A stretch of 64,000 bases of DNA from Noviherbaspirillum aridicola (GTDB lineage: Bacteria; Pseudomonadota; Gammaproteobacteria; Burkholderiales; Burkholderiaceae_D), in assembly GCF_019656455.1 (NCBI RefSeq), contig NZ_BPMK01000019.1, forward strand, positions 43,581 to 107,580. Reading direction: 5' to 3'. This document shows positions 32,488 through 41,313 of this stretch, piece by piece. A program made the position numbers and the translations under genes. How positions within the stretch are numbered: the first letter of the stretch is position 1; each line of letters starts with the position of its first letter. The notes below the pieces were generated by a model that searched no databases, was not told where the DNA came from, and saw only the letters and a program-made list of their open reading frames with translations.

Positions 32488-35400
32488 GCGGCCTCCTTCG
32501 CGCCGGAAATCTGATCGAATGGCATCACCTGCAATGCGCGGCCGGCCCAGTCCGCGAGCGGTCCGTACAACTGCCGGCTCGCGCTTTCCCAGCCGGGATC
32601 GGCCGCCAGGCTGTCGAAGTCGGGCCACAGGCGGGCGAGACAGGCGTCTTCACCGGCTTCCGCCGGCGGCCGGTTGTCGTAACCGCCGTCGTAACACTGC
32701 GCGCACTGCGCGGCGCTGCCGCCGTCGACCAGCGTCAGGCCGGTCCTGCAGGCGGTGGGCAGCGGCTGCCGCATGCCCTGCTTCCACGCGTGCAGCAGGC
32801 CGCTCAGCGTCACCTGCGCCTCGGCCGGCTCCAGCGGCGACAGCACGACCACCGCATCGCGTCCCACCAGGTAACCGGTCACCGGCCTGCCCATCGCGGC
32901 GGCGGCCAGCTGCCGCAGCCAGCCGTCGATCAGCGCCGGCCGTTTCGGCGCCGGCGTCTTCGCGTGCTTGTCGAGCAGGGTGGAGGCGGTCTGCATCAGC
33001 CACACTTCCTCGCTGCCGTCGCCGCGCATCCTGTCCACCCAGTCCTCCAGCCGCAGCTCGTCGTCGAGCGGCACCGAGACGCGCAGCTTGGCGGCCGCGC
33101 CGGGGTAGCGCGCGCACAGCGTCAGCCAGGCGCGCCGCGCCGGCAGCAGTTCCCGCGCCAGCTCCTCCTGCATGCGCGCGCCGGCGGCGCCGAGCGGCAG
33201 CAGGCCGCGCCTGGCGAGGCGGGCGGCGCGCTCGCGCAGCGCGGCCTCGGCGTCGTCGGGCGCCTCCGGCTGGCCTTCGTCGTCGAGCATCTGCTGGCAC
33301 AGCTGGTAATGCTGCAGCCCGTCGATGGCCAGCGGTTCGTCGTCCTGCGCGCCGCCGTCGTCGGCCTCGAACACCACCTGCAGCCGCTGGCGGAAGAACT
33401 GCCGCACCGGGTGGCGGATGAAGCGCGCGAGCGCGGCGAGCTGCAGCGTGAAACCCGGCTCGGGGCGGAACTCGGGCAGCGGCGCGGCGCTCCCGCTGTC
33501 GCGCGCCTCGTGCGCGGCCAGCCATTCGCGCGCCCAGGTGTGCAGGCCGCCTTCCTCGAAATAGCGGCGCGAGAAAGGCTGCAGCGGATGTTCGACGGTC
33601 AGGCCGGCGGGATCGAGATCCCAGCCCGCCGCGAGATAATCCCGCAGCTGGGCCACCAGCACCGAGGGCGGCTGCTCGGTGTTGTCGCGCACATTGCGGC
33701 CGCACCAGCTGATGTAAAGCTTGTCGCGCGCCGACAGCAGCGCCTCCAGCATCAGGTAGCGGTCGTCCTCGCGCCGCGCGCGGTCGCCGGGCCGGGCCAT
33801 CTGCGGCGCGGCGAGCAGGTCGAAGTCGGCGCGCTGGGCGCGCCGCGGAAAGTCGCCGTCGTTCATGCCGAGCAGGCAGACCACGCGGAACGGCACGGCG
33901 CGCATCGGCAGCAGCGTGCAGAAGGTCACGCCGCCGGAGACGAAACGCTGCGTCAGCGACTGCTCGTCGATGCCGCCGAGCCAGGCCTCGCGCGCGACCG
34001 CCAGCGGAATCTCTTCCGCGAAGCCGGCGCTGTCGCAGTCGTCCAGCCAGGCTTGCAGGCACTGATCGAGGCGCGACAGCAGCAGCCGGCCGGCTTCGTC
34101 CCCGGCAAGGAAGAATGCCGACAGCAGCCTGCGCGCGCGCTCGCCCCATTGCGCCGGCGGCGCGGGCGTATTCAGCACCTGCCGCCATTCCAGCAGCGAA
34201 GAGACCAGCGCGGCCAGGCAGCCGGCCAGACCGGCATCGAGGCCGCCCACCTCGCCGTAGGGCTCGATGCCGGCCCAGGGACCGCCGTTGCCGCTGGCAT
34301 ATCCGAGCAGCATGCGGCGCATGCCGAAGATCCAGGCATTGTGCTCGCCCGCCGGCCCGAGGCCGAGGCTCTCGCGGTGCGCATGGTCCAGCCCCCAGCG
34401 CACGCCCGATTCGGCGATCCATTGCGCCAGCCGCGGCAGGTCCGCCTCGTCCACGCCGAAGCGCGCGGCGATCGCCGGCACGTCGAGCAGGTCGCGCACT
34501 TCGCTCTGCAGGCAGCGCTGTTCCGGCAGGCGCAGCAGCCAGTCGAGCGCCACCAGCAGCGGGTTGCCCTGGCGCTCGCTGGTATCGGCGATCGCGAACG
34601 GGATGTGGCGCCTGTCGCGTTCGCCGTACTGGCCGAATACCGCGCGGATGGCGGGCGAAAAGACGTCGATGTCGGGCACCATGACGATGATGTCGCGCGG
34701 GCGCAGGGGCGTCGAGCCGGGCTCGGCCAGCAGGCTCAGCAGGCGGTCGTGCAGCACCTCGACCTCGCGCTGCGCGCTGTGGGCGACATGGAATTCGATC
34801 GAGCGGTCATCCTCCGCCGGGCGCGTGCGCGCATGTTCGCGCACCGGCGTCATGTCGCGCACCGCGGCCTGCACCTGCGCCAGCAGGCAGTCGCCCTCGT
34901 CGTCGCTGAACAGGTCCACGCGCAGCGCGGGATGGTTCAGCGCCGTCTGCGCGTCGTCGTCGAACTCGTCGAGCATGCGGATGAAGTCGCGCCCGAGGCG
35001 GCCCCATGCCGCCAGCAGCGGGTGGCTGTAGGCATGCAGCTCCTCCGGCGGCACTCCGGCGAGGTCGCGGCCGTCGCGCAGCGCCTGGCGGCGGCGCTGC
35101 GCGCCGAGCAGTTCGCGCCCGCTGATGATGTCGCCCCAGTGGAAACGGCAGGGATTGGGCACGGCGACGAGCACCTGCATGCGGGTCGACAGCGCGGCCA
35201 GCGCCTCCAGGTTCTGGTACGGCAGCGCCGAGATGCCGAACACCACCACCCGGCGCGGCAGCCCGGCGAGCGAGGGCTTCCCGTTGCGCAGCATGTCGAC
35301 GAACCGCAGATGCACCGCGGCGCGTCCCTGCTCGCGTTCGCCGTGGTCCACGCTGTCCATGACGGCCCGCCACAGCAGCGCCTGCCAGCGCTGGTCCTCG

Positions 35401-35921
35401 CCGAGCGCGACCGGCTCTCCCCGCGCCGGACGCAGCACATCCGCGCCGCGCGCCCAGTCGCCGAGCCAGTCCGCCCGGTACACCTGGTACTGGTCGAACA
35501 GGTCGGCCAGCCGCTGCGCCAGCTGCAGCCGCCGCTCCGGGTCGCCGTCGCGCAGAAAGTGCCGCAGCGGCGCGAAGCCCGGCTGCGCGGCCAGCGCCGG
35601 CAGCAGCCGCATCAGGCGCCAGGTCAGCGGCGCGCGGTCGAAGGCCGAGCGCCGCGCGACCGCGTCGCTCCCCAGCACCTTGCGATAGGCCTGCCACAGG
35701 AAGCGGCCGGGCAGCGTTACCTCGGTCGCCGCGCACACGCCGTTCTCCTGCGCCAGCGCGATCTTCAGCCATTCCGCCACGCCGTTCGACTGCACGAGGA
35801 AGGTCTCCTGTTCGAGCGGGCCGAGCGGATGCATCCGCAGCCAGTCGAAAACCGCGGCGCGCAGCTGCTCGAGCTGGTTGCCGTGCAGGGTGATGAAGCC
35901 GGGTTGCAGGGTGTCGGGCAT
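32484..35921 (-). CDS. recC: Exodeoxyribonuclease V gamma subunit RecC
   Basis: 1,145 residues starting MPDTLQPGFITLHGNQLEQL, the characteristic RecC opening, with VQSNGVAEWLKIALAQENGV, LPGRFLWQAYRKVLG, VVVFGISALPYQNLEALAAL, DIIVMVPDIDVFSPAI and LLPMRAVPFRVVCLLGMNDG. It is the Chi-scanning subunit of RecBCD. The ATG at 35921 lacks a strong ribosome site, but homology begins there; the frame is open for 55 further codons with no RecC-like content. First gene of the recCBD operon; its stop overlaps the recB start (ATGA). Confidence 0.94.
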   Translation of the reverse strand: MPDTLQPGFITLHGNQLEQLRAAVFDWLRMHPLGPLEQETFLVQSNGVAEWLKIALAQENGVCAATEVTLPGRFLWQAYRKVLGSDAVARRSAFDRAPLTWRLMRLLPALAAQPGFAPLRHFLRDGDPERRLQLAQRLADLFDQYQVYRADWLGDWARGADVLRPARGEPVALGEDQRWQALLWRAVMDSVDHGEREQGRAAVHLRFVDMLRNGKPSLAGLPRRVVVFGISALPYQNLEALAALSTRMQVLVAVPNPCRFHWGDIISGRELLGAQRRRQALRDGRDLAGVPPEELHAYSHPLLAAWGRLGRDFIRMLDEFDDDAQTALNHPALRVDLFSDDEGDCLLAQVQAAVRDMTPVREHARTRPAEDDRSIEFHVAHSAQREVEVLHDRLLSLLAEPGSTPLRPRDIIVMVPDIDVFSPAIRAVFGQYGERDRRHIPFAIADTSERQGNPLLVALDWLLRLPEQRCLQSEVRDLLDVPAIAARFGVDEADLPRLAQWIAESGVRWGLDHAHRESLGLGPAGEHNAWIFGMRRMLLGYASGNGGPWAGIEPYGEVGGLDAGLAGCLAALVSSLLEWRQVLNTPAPPAQWGERARRLLSAFFLAGDEAGRLLLSRLDQCLQAWLDDCDSAGFAEEIPLAVAREAWLGGIDEQSLTQRFVSGGVTFCTLLPMRAVPFRVVCLLGMNDGDFPRRAQRADFDLLAAPQMARPGDRARREDDRYLMLEALLSARDKLYISWCGRNVRDNTEQPPSVLVAQLRDYLAAGWDLDPAGLTVEHPLQPFSRRYFEEGGLHTWAREWLAAHEARDSGSAAPLPEFRPEPGFTLQLAALARFIRHPVRQFFRQRLQVVFEADDGGAQDDEPLAIDGLQHYQLCQQMLDDEGQPEAPDDAEAALRERAARLARRGLLPLGAAGARMQEELARELLPARRAWLTLCARYPGAAAKLRVSVPLDDELRLEDWVDRMRGDGSEEVWLMQTASTLLDKHAKTPAPKRPALIDGWLRQLAAAAMGRPVTGYLVGRDAVVVLSPLEPAEAQVTLSGLLHAWKQGMRQPLPTACRTGLTLVDGGSAAQCAQCYDGGYDNRPPAEAGEDACLARLWPDFDSLAADPGWESASRQLYGPLADWAGRALQVMPFDQISGAKEAA

Positions 35922-36224
35922 GGTCGGAATGAACTGTGCGTGGAAGAGCCGGGTTGTCACGGCGGCAAGACCGATTGTCCAGCCTTCAATATCGGGCGGA
36001 AATTGAACCACGGCGAGCGGAAAGCCTGCAAATTTTTTTGCCCCTGCGCGCGGCGAAAACCGTCCGCCGGCGCGCGCGGCCGCCATTCATGAAACTTTCA
36101 TCACTTCCCGGGTCATATCAGGAACCCCGGCACAGTCGCACAGGGAACACCCGCGCCCGCCGCACGCGCGCACCCGCATCGTGCACGTCGCCGCATTGAT
36201 CGTAGTCTTCACGAGGAGCGCAGC
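35922..36224. other. Divergent intergenic region between recC and the alcohol dehydrogenase gene
   Basis: About 300 bases with no supported gene. It contains an A/T-rich patch (AAATTTTTTTG near 36030) in otherwise GC-rich DNA and should hold the promoters of both divergent transcription units. I could not assign -35/-10 boxes with confidence. Confidence 0.5.
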
Positions 36225-37394
36225 ATGCTAGCCATGAATTACCGAGGCCCCTTCCGGGTTCGCGCCGAGCAAAAGCCCGACCCCGTCATCGAGCATCCGA
36301 ACGACGCCATCATCCGCGTCACCCGATCCTGCATCTGCGGGTCCGACCTGCACCTGTATCACGGGCTGGTGCCCGACACCCGCGTGGGCATGACCTTCGG
36401 CCATGAATTCACCGGCGTGGTGGAGGAGGTCGGCCCCTCGGTACAGAACCTCAAGGTCGGCGACCATGTGCTCGTGCCTTTCAACATCTTCTGCGGCACC
36501 TGCTTCTTCTGCCAGAAGGAGCTGTACGGTAACTGCCACAACACCAATCCGGAAGCCTCCGCGGTCGGCGCCATCTACGGGTATTCCCACACCGCCGGCG
36601 GCTACGAGGGCGGCCAGGCCGAGTACGTGCGCGTGCCGATGGCGGACATCGGCCCGACGGTGATACCGAAAGACCTGCACGTGGAGGACGCGGTGCTGCT
36701 CACCGATGCCTACCCGACCGGCTACCAGGCCGCCGAGATGGGCGAGATCGAGCAGGGCGACACGGTGGTGGTGTTCGGCGCCGGCCCGGTCGGCATCTTC
36801 GCCGCCAAGTGCGCCTGGATGTTCGGCGCCGGCCGCGTGATCGTGGTCGACCACGTGGACTACCGGCTCGATTTCGTGAAGACCTTCGCGCAGTGCGAAG
36901 TGGTCAACTTCAAGGACGTGCGCGACATGGCGGAGCACATCAAGAAGATGACCGACTGGCTGGGCGCCGACGTCTGCATCGACGCCGTCGGCTGCGAGGC
37001 CGCCGGCAACGCGGTGCAGAGCCTGACCGGCCGCTACATCCCGATCCAGGCCGGCGCCGCCACCGCGCTGCACTGGGCGATCAACTCGGTGCGCAAGGGC
37101 GGCACGGTCTCGATCGTCGGCGTCTACGGCCCGACCTTCAACGCGGTCCCGATCGGCAATGCGCTCAACAAGGGCCTCACGCTGCGCATGAACCAGGCGA
37201 GCGTCAAGCGCCACCTGCCGCGGCTGATCGAGCACATCCAGGCCGGCCACATCGATCCGAAGCAGATCATCACCCACCGGGTGCCGCTGGAAGAAGTGTC
37301 GGACGCCTATCACATCTTCTCCAGCAAGCTCGACAACTGCATCAAGACCATCCTCATCCCGCCGGCCGCGGCCGGCCTGCAACTGGTCCACTGA
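36225..37394 (+). CDS. Zinc-dependent alcohol dehydrogenase (formaldehyde-dehydrogenase-like)
   Basis: A 389-residue medium-chain dehydrogenase. Catalytic zinc ligands are in SCICGSDLH (Cys38) and FGHEFTGVVEEVG (His60, Glu61). The structural zinc site is C-x2-C-x2-C-x7-C at Cys90, 93, 96 and 104. The Rossmann NAD(P) site reads VFGAGPVGIFAAKCA. An insertion around VGCEAAGNAVQSLTGRYIP resembles glutathione-independent formaldehyde dehydrogenases and similar class III-like enzymes. Substrate cannot be fixed from sequence. ATG with AGGAG upstream. The next gene, 35 bases downstream, is probably in the same operon; the shared setting suggests a stress or detoxification role. Confidence 0.9.
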   Translation: MLAMNYRGPFRVRAEQKPDPVIEHPNDAIIRVTRSCICGSDLHLYHGLVPDTRVGMTFGHEFTGVVEEVGPSVQNLKVGDHVLVPFNIFCGTCFFCQKELYGNCHNTNPEASAVGAIYGYSHTAGGYEGGQAEYVRVPMADIGPTVIPKDLHVEDAVLLTDAYPTGYQAAEMGEIEQGDTVVVFGAGPVGIFAAKCAWMFGAGRVIVVDHVDYRLDFVKTFAQCEVVNFKDVRDMAEHIKKMTDWLGADVCIDAVGCEAAGNAVQSLTGRYIPIQAGAATALHWAINSVRKGGTVSIVGVYGPTFNAVPIGNALNKGLTLRMNQASVKRHLPRLIEHIQAGHIDPKQIITHRVPLEEVSDAYHIFSSKLDNCIKTILIPPAAAGLQLVH

Positions 37395-37429
37395 CGCAGC
37401 CGCATCAGCCAATCAAGGAGCGACTCATC

Positions 37430-38035
37430 ATGCCTACACAGCACATCAACACGGCCACCGGCCAGCAGTCTCCGCCGCCCGACATGGAGCGCGACCGCAG
37501 CGGCCAGCATTCGCCTTCGGTCGCGCCCGGCCAGCGGATGCAGCGCGACTACTCGCACATACAGGGTTGGGGCGTCGATCTCGACCACAGGAACCGTCCC
37601 GCCTACCCGATGGAGCGCACACCGCCGCGCCTCGAGGGCCTGCACTGGGACCGGCCGCAGGACCAGCCGATCAGGATGAAGGTCTACCACTCCACCGAGC
37701 GCCCCGGCGTCACGCCGGTATTCGGCACCAGCGCGCCGCCCTCCGGGCTGAGCGGCAAGATCCGCGACGTCGCCTACAAGCTCAGCGAGAACGACATCCG
37801 CCACTGGCTGCTGCTGCTCTTCGCCGACCGGGTCAACATGGTGGAAGGCATCGGACAGGACCTCATGCGCGGCCACATTCCCAACATCTTCGGCGAGATG
37901 GGCGCGCGCGCCGAGCTGCGGCACAACCCGAAAGGCTTCGTGACCAAGGCGCTGGTCGCGACCGCGATCGTCGGCGGCGCCTGGTATCTGCTGAGGCGAC
38001 GCTCACGGGACGACAGGATGTACGACTTCGACTGA
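37430..38035 (+). CDS. Conserved hypothetical protein with C-terminal membrane anchor
   Basis: 201 residues starting MPTQHINTATGQQSPPPDME, hydrophilic and Arg/Pro/Gln-rich for the first 100, then a globular part (LSENDIRHWLLLLFADRVNM, HIPNIFGEMG) and a C-terminal membrane helix ALVATAIVGGAWYLLRR. I do not recognise a named family. The ATG at 37430 has AAGGAG upstream; the long frame starting far upstream inside the dehydrogenase gene is a shadow. Likely co-transcribed with the alcohol dehydrogenase gene. Confidence 0.75.
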   Translation: MPTQHINTATGQQSPPPDMERDRSGQHSPSVAPGQRMQRDYSHIQGWGVDLDHRNRPAYPMERTPPRLEGLHWDRPQDQPIRMKVYHSTERPGVTPVFGTSAPPSGLSGKIRDVAYKLSENDIRHWLLLLFADRVNMVEGIGQDLMRGHIPNIFGEMGARAELRHNPKGFVTKALVATAIVGGAWYLLRRRSRDDRMYDFD

Positions 38036-38068
38036 GCGGAGCACGCCGCCGTTGCGCTGCCACCCGGG

Positions 38069-38968
38069 TCAGGCGCGCGCGGCGGCCGGCTGACGCGCGC
38101 CCGGCTTGCCGGCGGCCGCCATCGCGTCCGGCCCGCCCCGGCGCGCGATGACGGCATTGATCTCCGCGCCGAACAGCAGCACCGCCGCGGAAATGTAGAA
38201 GTAGAGCAGCAGCAGCACCACCGACGCCAGGCTGCCGTAGGTCGCGTTGTAGTCGGCGAAGCTGGCCACATACCACTCGAACGCGATGGACGCGAGCACC
38301 CAGATCACCACCGCCAGCACCGCCCCGGGCGTCACATAGGGAAACCGCGGCTGGGCCGCCGGCGCCGAGTAATAGACGAGCGCCGCGCACAGGCTGAGCA
38401 GGACCACCGCCACCGGCCAGCGCAGCCATGTCCACACCAGCACCAGCATCTCGCTGAAACCGATATAGGCTTCCAGCCACGCCATCGCGCGCGGCCCGAT
38501 CAGCAGCAGCGCCGCCGACGCGACCAGCAGGGCAGCGATCGCCAGCGTGTAGACGATGGACAGCGGATACAGCACCCAGAGCGGCCGGCTCTCCTCGATG
38601 CGGTAGGCCTTGTTGAACGCATTCATCGTCGCCCGCATCCCGGCCGACGCGGTCCACAGGGCCAGCAGCGCGCCGACCGACATGATGCCGCCGGGCGGCT
38701 GGCGCAACTGGTCGAGCACATTCCTGACCTGCTCCAGCGCCTGTTGCGGCAGAAAGAGCGACGCCTGCTCCAGCAGCCAGGGCATGAAATCCGGCAGATG
38801 AAAGGCGCCGACCAGGGCAATCAGGAAAATGAACAGCGGGAACAGCGAAAAAAGCAGCTGGTACGCGAGCGCGGCGGCGTAGGTCAGCATGTCGTTGTTC
38901 AGAAAATTGCGCGCCGCGGACCACAGGACCGATCCGGCGCGCATGCCATGAAACCCGGGAATGTTCAT
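38069..38968 (-). CDS. YihY/BrkB-family inner-membrane protein
   Basis: 299 residues with about six membrane helices: YAAALAYQLLFSLFPLFIFLIAL, VYTLAIAALLVASAALLLIG, VLLSLCAALVYY, LAVVIWVLASIAFEWYVA and a last helix LLLYFYISAAVLLFGAEINA. The final GAEINAVIARR is diagnostic for the YihY/BrkB family. Function is poorly defined (once mis-assigned as RNase BN). The ATG at 38968 has GAGGA upstream. Convergent with the preceding gene. It is the last gene of the GC-rich part; base composition changes just beyond its start. Confidence 0.9.
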   Translation of the reverse strand: MNIPGFHGMRAGSVLWSAARNFLNNDMLTYAAALAYQLLFSLFPLFIFLIALVGAFHLPDFMPWLLEQASLFLPQQALEQVRNVLDQLRQPPGGIMSVGALLALWTASAGMRATMNAFNKAYRIEESRPLWVLYPLSIVYTLAIAALLVASAALLLIGPRAMAWLEAYIGFSEMLVLVWTWLRWPVAVVLLSLCAALVYYSAPAAQPRFPYVTPGAVLAVVIWVLASIAFEWYVASFADYNATYGSLASVVLLLLYFYISAAVLLFGAEINAVIARRGGPDAMAAAGKPGARQPAAARA

Positions 38969-39534
38969 TGCCGTCCTCGCTGGTGTGGGCGACCGCCGCC
39001 ACATGTCAGAGGGTGGTGCGAGGAATTAGTTTTGGATCAGAATCAAGCTTCGTAAGGGACGGGCTGACCCCTCTTGCGCTGGTTCTCTTCAATAGAAACC
39101 TGAACTGGGCCAATAAAACGTGAACTCATCCTTTGCGACAAAAAGTTCTGAACTAGCCCCCGTTCGATTCTGGGCGACGGGGACATAACTGCTTACGACA
39201 TTTGGACTTTTCGGGTTTCTGTTGTAAGCAGAGGCCGGGGCCGGACACCGCGAATGCACGGCGCCAACGTTCCTACCCGATGTGGTCGGCGAGTGCCCCC
39301 CTGAAGAAATCAAGGACTTAGCAACGAGATTGACATTAAAAACTGAACACATTCTCTAGCACCCACATTGGCATCTGAACTCCCGTGCAGTCGCAAACGC
39401 CATGTGCTCCCACACTCTGCCGAGCCATGGGTAATGCCCTTCACCTGTGTTTGCTTGTCAGAATCTTTTCTGCCAGAGAAGTACCTATATGTGGTTACTT
39501 CTTGCAGAAGTAACCACATAAGGTGACTTGGCTG
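38969..39534. other. Gene-poor boundary region with iterated motifs
   Basis: About 570 bases without a supported gene. GC content drops visibly after about 39,050. TGAACT recurs at 39101, 39121 and 39149, each followed by G/C-containing bases (GGGCC, CATCC, AGCCC), which resembles the multiple short terminal repeats of some transposons. A perfect hairpin occupies 39489-39519. This may be the left edge of an acquired segment or a decayed mobile element end. Confidence 0.4.
39489..39519. repeat. Perfect 14-bp inverted repeat with 3-base loop
   Basis: ATGTGGTTACTTCT (39489-39502) is exactly complementary to AGAAGTAACCACAT (39506-39519), with loop TGC. It lies 15 bases beyond the stop of the leftward HAD-like gene, so it may terminate that gene, though no T-run follows on the minus strand. 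Confidence 0.7.
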
Positions 39535-39984
39535 CTAGCCTTCAAGCCATTCCCGAAGGCGCTCTCGGACCGCGTGGTCAAAAACCCCTTCTTCGGAGTC
39601 GCAAACAATGAGCTCGGGAGGGCTAGCGGGGAAACATTCGGGATGGTCATCCAAAATGCGGTAGTCGGCTACACCTTGGGTCAGGATGTACCTTGCAATC
39701 CCGTCCACCCGGTCATACTCGCGAGGAACAATACCGGCAAACCGGTCACTCAAGGGGCCGAGCAACTCTCTCACTTTGCTTTCAGGGTGCAGAAGGCGCC
39801 AACTTGAATGGACGACAATTTCGACCTCCGGGTGTTGCACGAGAATTTCCGCGAGCACGTATGTCCACCTGAAAAGCCGCCCGCGCTTGATACATTCATC
39901 CAACGGCAGACGCATCTCGAACCATTTAAGGTCGCTTACCGGGTGGAATACACCGTCATAGTCTGTGAACAGAACACGTCTCAT
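39535..39984 (-). CDS. HAD-like hydrolase domain protein (first paralog)
   Basis: 149 residues. FTDYDGVFHP near the N-terminus is a HAD motif I (DxD), VHSSWR fits motif II, and the C-terminal LDDHPECFP and LIVCDSEEGVFD fit motif IV and the following loop. The set matches the small HAD family found in Swiss-Army-Knife RNA-repair proteins (HAD_SAK type). No ribosome site is obvious before the ATG at 39984. A paralog of the same length is encoded divergently at 40365. Possible roles are phosphatase in RNA repair or nucleotide metabolism; unproven. Confidence 0.7.
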   Translation of the reverse strand: MRRVLFTDYDGVFHPVSDLKWFEMRLPLDECIKRGRLFRWTYVLAEILVQHPEVEIVVHSSWRLLHPESKVRELLGPLSDRFAGIVPREYDRVDGIARYILTQGVADYRILDDHPECFPASPPELIVCDSEEGVFDHAVRERLREWLEG

Positions 39985-40364
39985 GCGTGGGTGAGCAGAT
40001 TCAATGTGTGTACAGCTATGCTACCGCTCAGTCTCGGAACTGTCACTGTATCTCGGTGACCTACCATTGATACGAGCCGTATCGAGCAGCGAGCTTCAGT
40101 ATGGCCTTACAAATGCTATAGGAACTTGCAGCGCCACCTACTATGAATTAGGCCGTCGCACCGGCAAACTAGGATAGCCCTGCGTTTCGAGCGGGTCGTT
40201 GACCGCGATGAGACGGTGACGTACTTTGGAAATATGGCGAGCGATGGCTCTTGCATGCAAGCGGTAGGCGCATTGTAGGTAGTGGCAACATGCCCAGGTG
40301 GTTGAGGCACAGAGGGACTCAGCCAGCTTCAAGCGCTGGAATCCTTCTACCAAACGGGAGAAGA
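39985..40364. other. Intergenic region between divergent HAD-like genes
   Basis: About 380 bases. Short open frames exist but none has a ribosome site and recognisable content. Presumably carries promoters for both HAD-like genes. Confidence 0.4.
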
Positions 40365-40814
40365 ATGGTCCTTTTCTTAGATTTCGATGGTGTTCTTCAT
40401 CCTATCGACAGAGGCGACGGGCTGTTCAGTTGCCTACCTCTCTTCGAGCAAACCGTCAGACAGCTCCCGCCGCTAGACATCGTCGTAAGTTCCTCGTGGC
40501 GGGTAGACCACTCGCTGGAAGAGCTGCGTGCTATTTTTTCGGCCGATATAGCTGCTCAAATCGTCGGAGTTACGCCATACCATACAGATGGCTTCACTGC
40601 GGAGCGGTACGGTAGAGAGTCCGAAGCACGAGCTTGGCTTCAGCAATTCTGTCGAGAGAGCGAACCCTGGCTGGCATTGGACGACTCCGATTGGATGTTC
40701 TCGCCGCACTGTACGCAGCTAATCTTGGTAGACCCGGCTGTCGGTTTCAGCCACGCCGAAGTAATCCGGCTTAGTCAAATCGTCGGCTTTGGTCCCACTT
40801 CGCCCTCTTTCTGA
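40365..40814 (+). CDS. HAD-like hydrolase domain protein (second paralog)
   Basis: 149 residues starting MVLFLDFDGVLHPIDRGDG with HAD motif I (DFDGV), VVSSSWRVDHSLEEL (motif II) and WLALDDSDWMF, LILVDPAVGFS (motif IV region). Same layout and length as the neighbouring paralog but low identity, so an old duplication or two independently acquired family members. The ATG at 40365 has GGGAG upstream; I prefer it to a longer frame whose extra N-terminus is unlike HAD proteins. Function as for its paralog. Confidence 0.75.
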   Translation: MVLFLDFDGVLHPIDRGDGLFSCLPLFEQTVRQLPPLDIVVSSSWRVDHSLEELRAIFSADIAAQIVGVTPYHTDGFTAERYGRESEARAWLQQFCRESEPWLALDDSDWMFSPHCTQLILVDPAVGFSHAEVIRLSQIVGFGPTSPSF

Positions 40815-41075
40815 CATCAGTATCGTCTTGTTAGCATATTGGGTCGCAGCAATCAGCGAAGACCAAGCTGCCTGCCTCTCTTCCTGCCGGATTCATCGTT
40901 GCGACTTTCGACCATTGCTAGATTCGGCTAGACGAATTCTTGCTGATATCCCGCAAAGAGCAGATTGCACAGGACGTAGGCCGCCGGCCGGCTCCGCACG
41001 CCTCCGCCACGCTCGATGATAATGACCGCAGATGGCGGCCATCGTTTGGCTTGCATTAGCCAGATGCAAAGGTCA

Positions 41076-41273
41076 TCACGATTCTGCGCCATCTAAAGGC
41101 TGCTCTGAGCTTCTTTGCGCACTCTCCGTGGTCTGGTCCAGCGTATCAGTGAGCTTAACCTCGTCCACAATGCTCTTGATTTCGGTAATGCCTGCGTCTG
41201 CATTCGAGATTCCCGGCCGACGGGTACTAGTAGCAAACGAGGCAATTCCAAAGAGCTGTTTGAGTGCAGACAT
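41076..41273 (-). CDS. Small hypothetical protein downstream of the phosphoesterase-NTPase gene
   Basis: 65 residues, MSALKQLFGIASFATSTRRP then an acidic C-terminus. AGGAT lies eight bases before the ATG, and it follows the large phosphoesterase gene by about 40 bases on the same strand, so it could be the second gene of a two-gene unit. No family recognised. The region 40815-41075 around it shows no other supported gene. Confidence 0.35.
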   Translation of the reverse strand: MSALKQLFGIASFATSTRRPGISNADAGITEIKSIVDEVKLTDTLDQTTESAQRSSEQPLDGAES

Positions 41274-41313
41274 ACTTATATCCTAGAGTTGCCAAGCAAT
41301 TTTGTTGAAGGCG

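Noticed and set aside
32406..36092. 1,228-codon rightward open frame opposite recC
   Set aside because: Shadow of recC, which has full-length homology and operon overlaps.
39089..39352. 87-codon leftward open frame at the island boundary
   Set aside because: No ribosome site, no recognisable family and overlaps the iterated TGAACT motifs; looks like non-coding boundary DNA.
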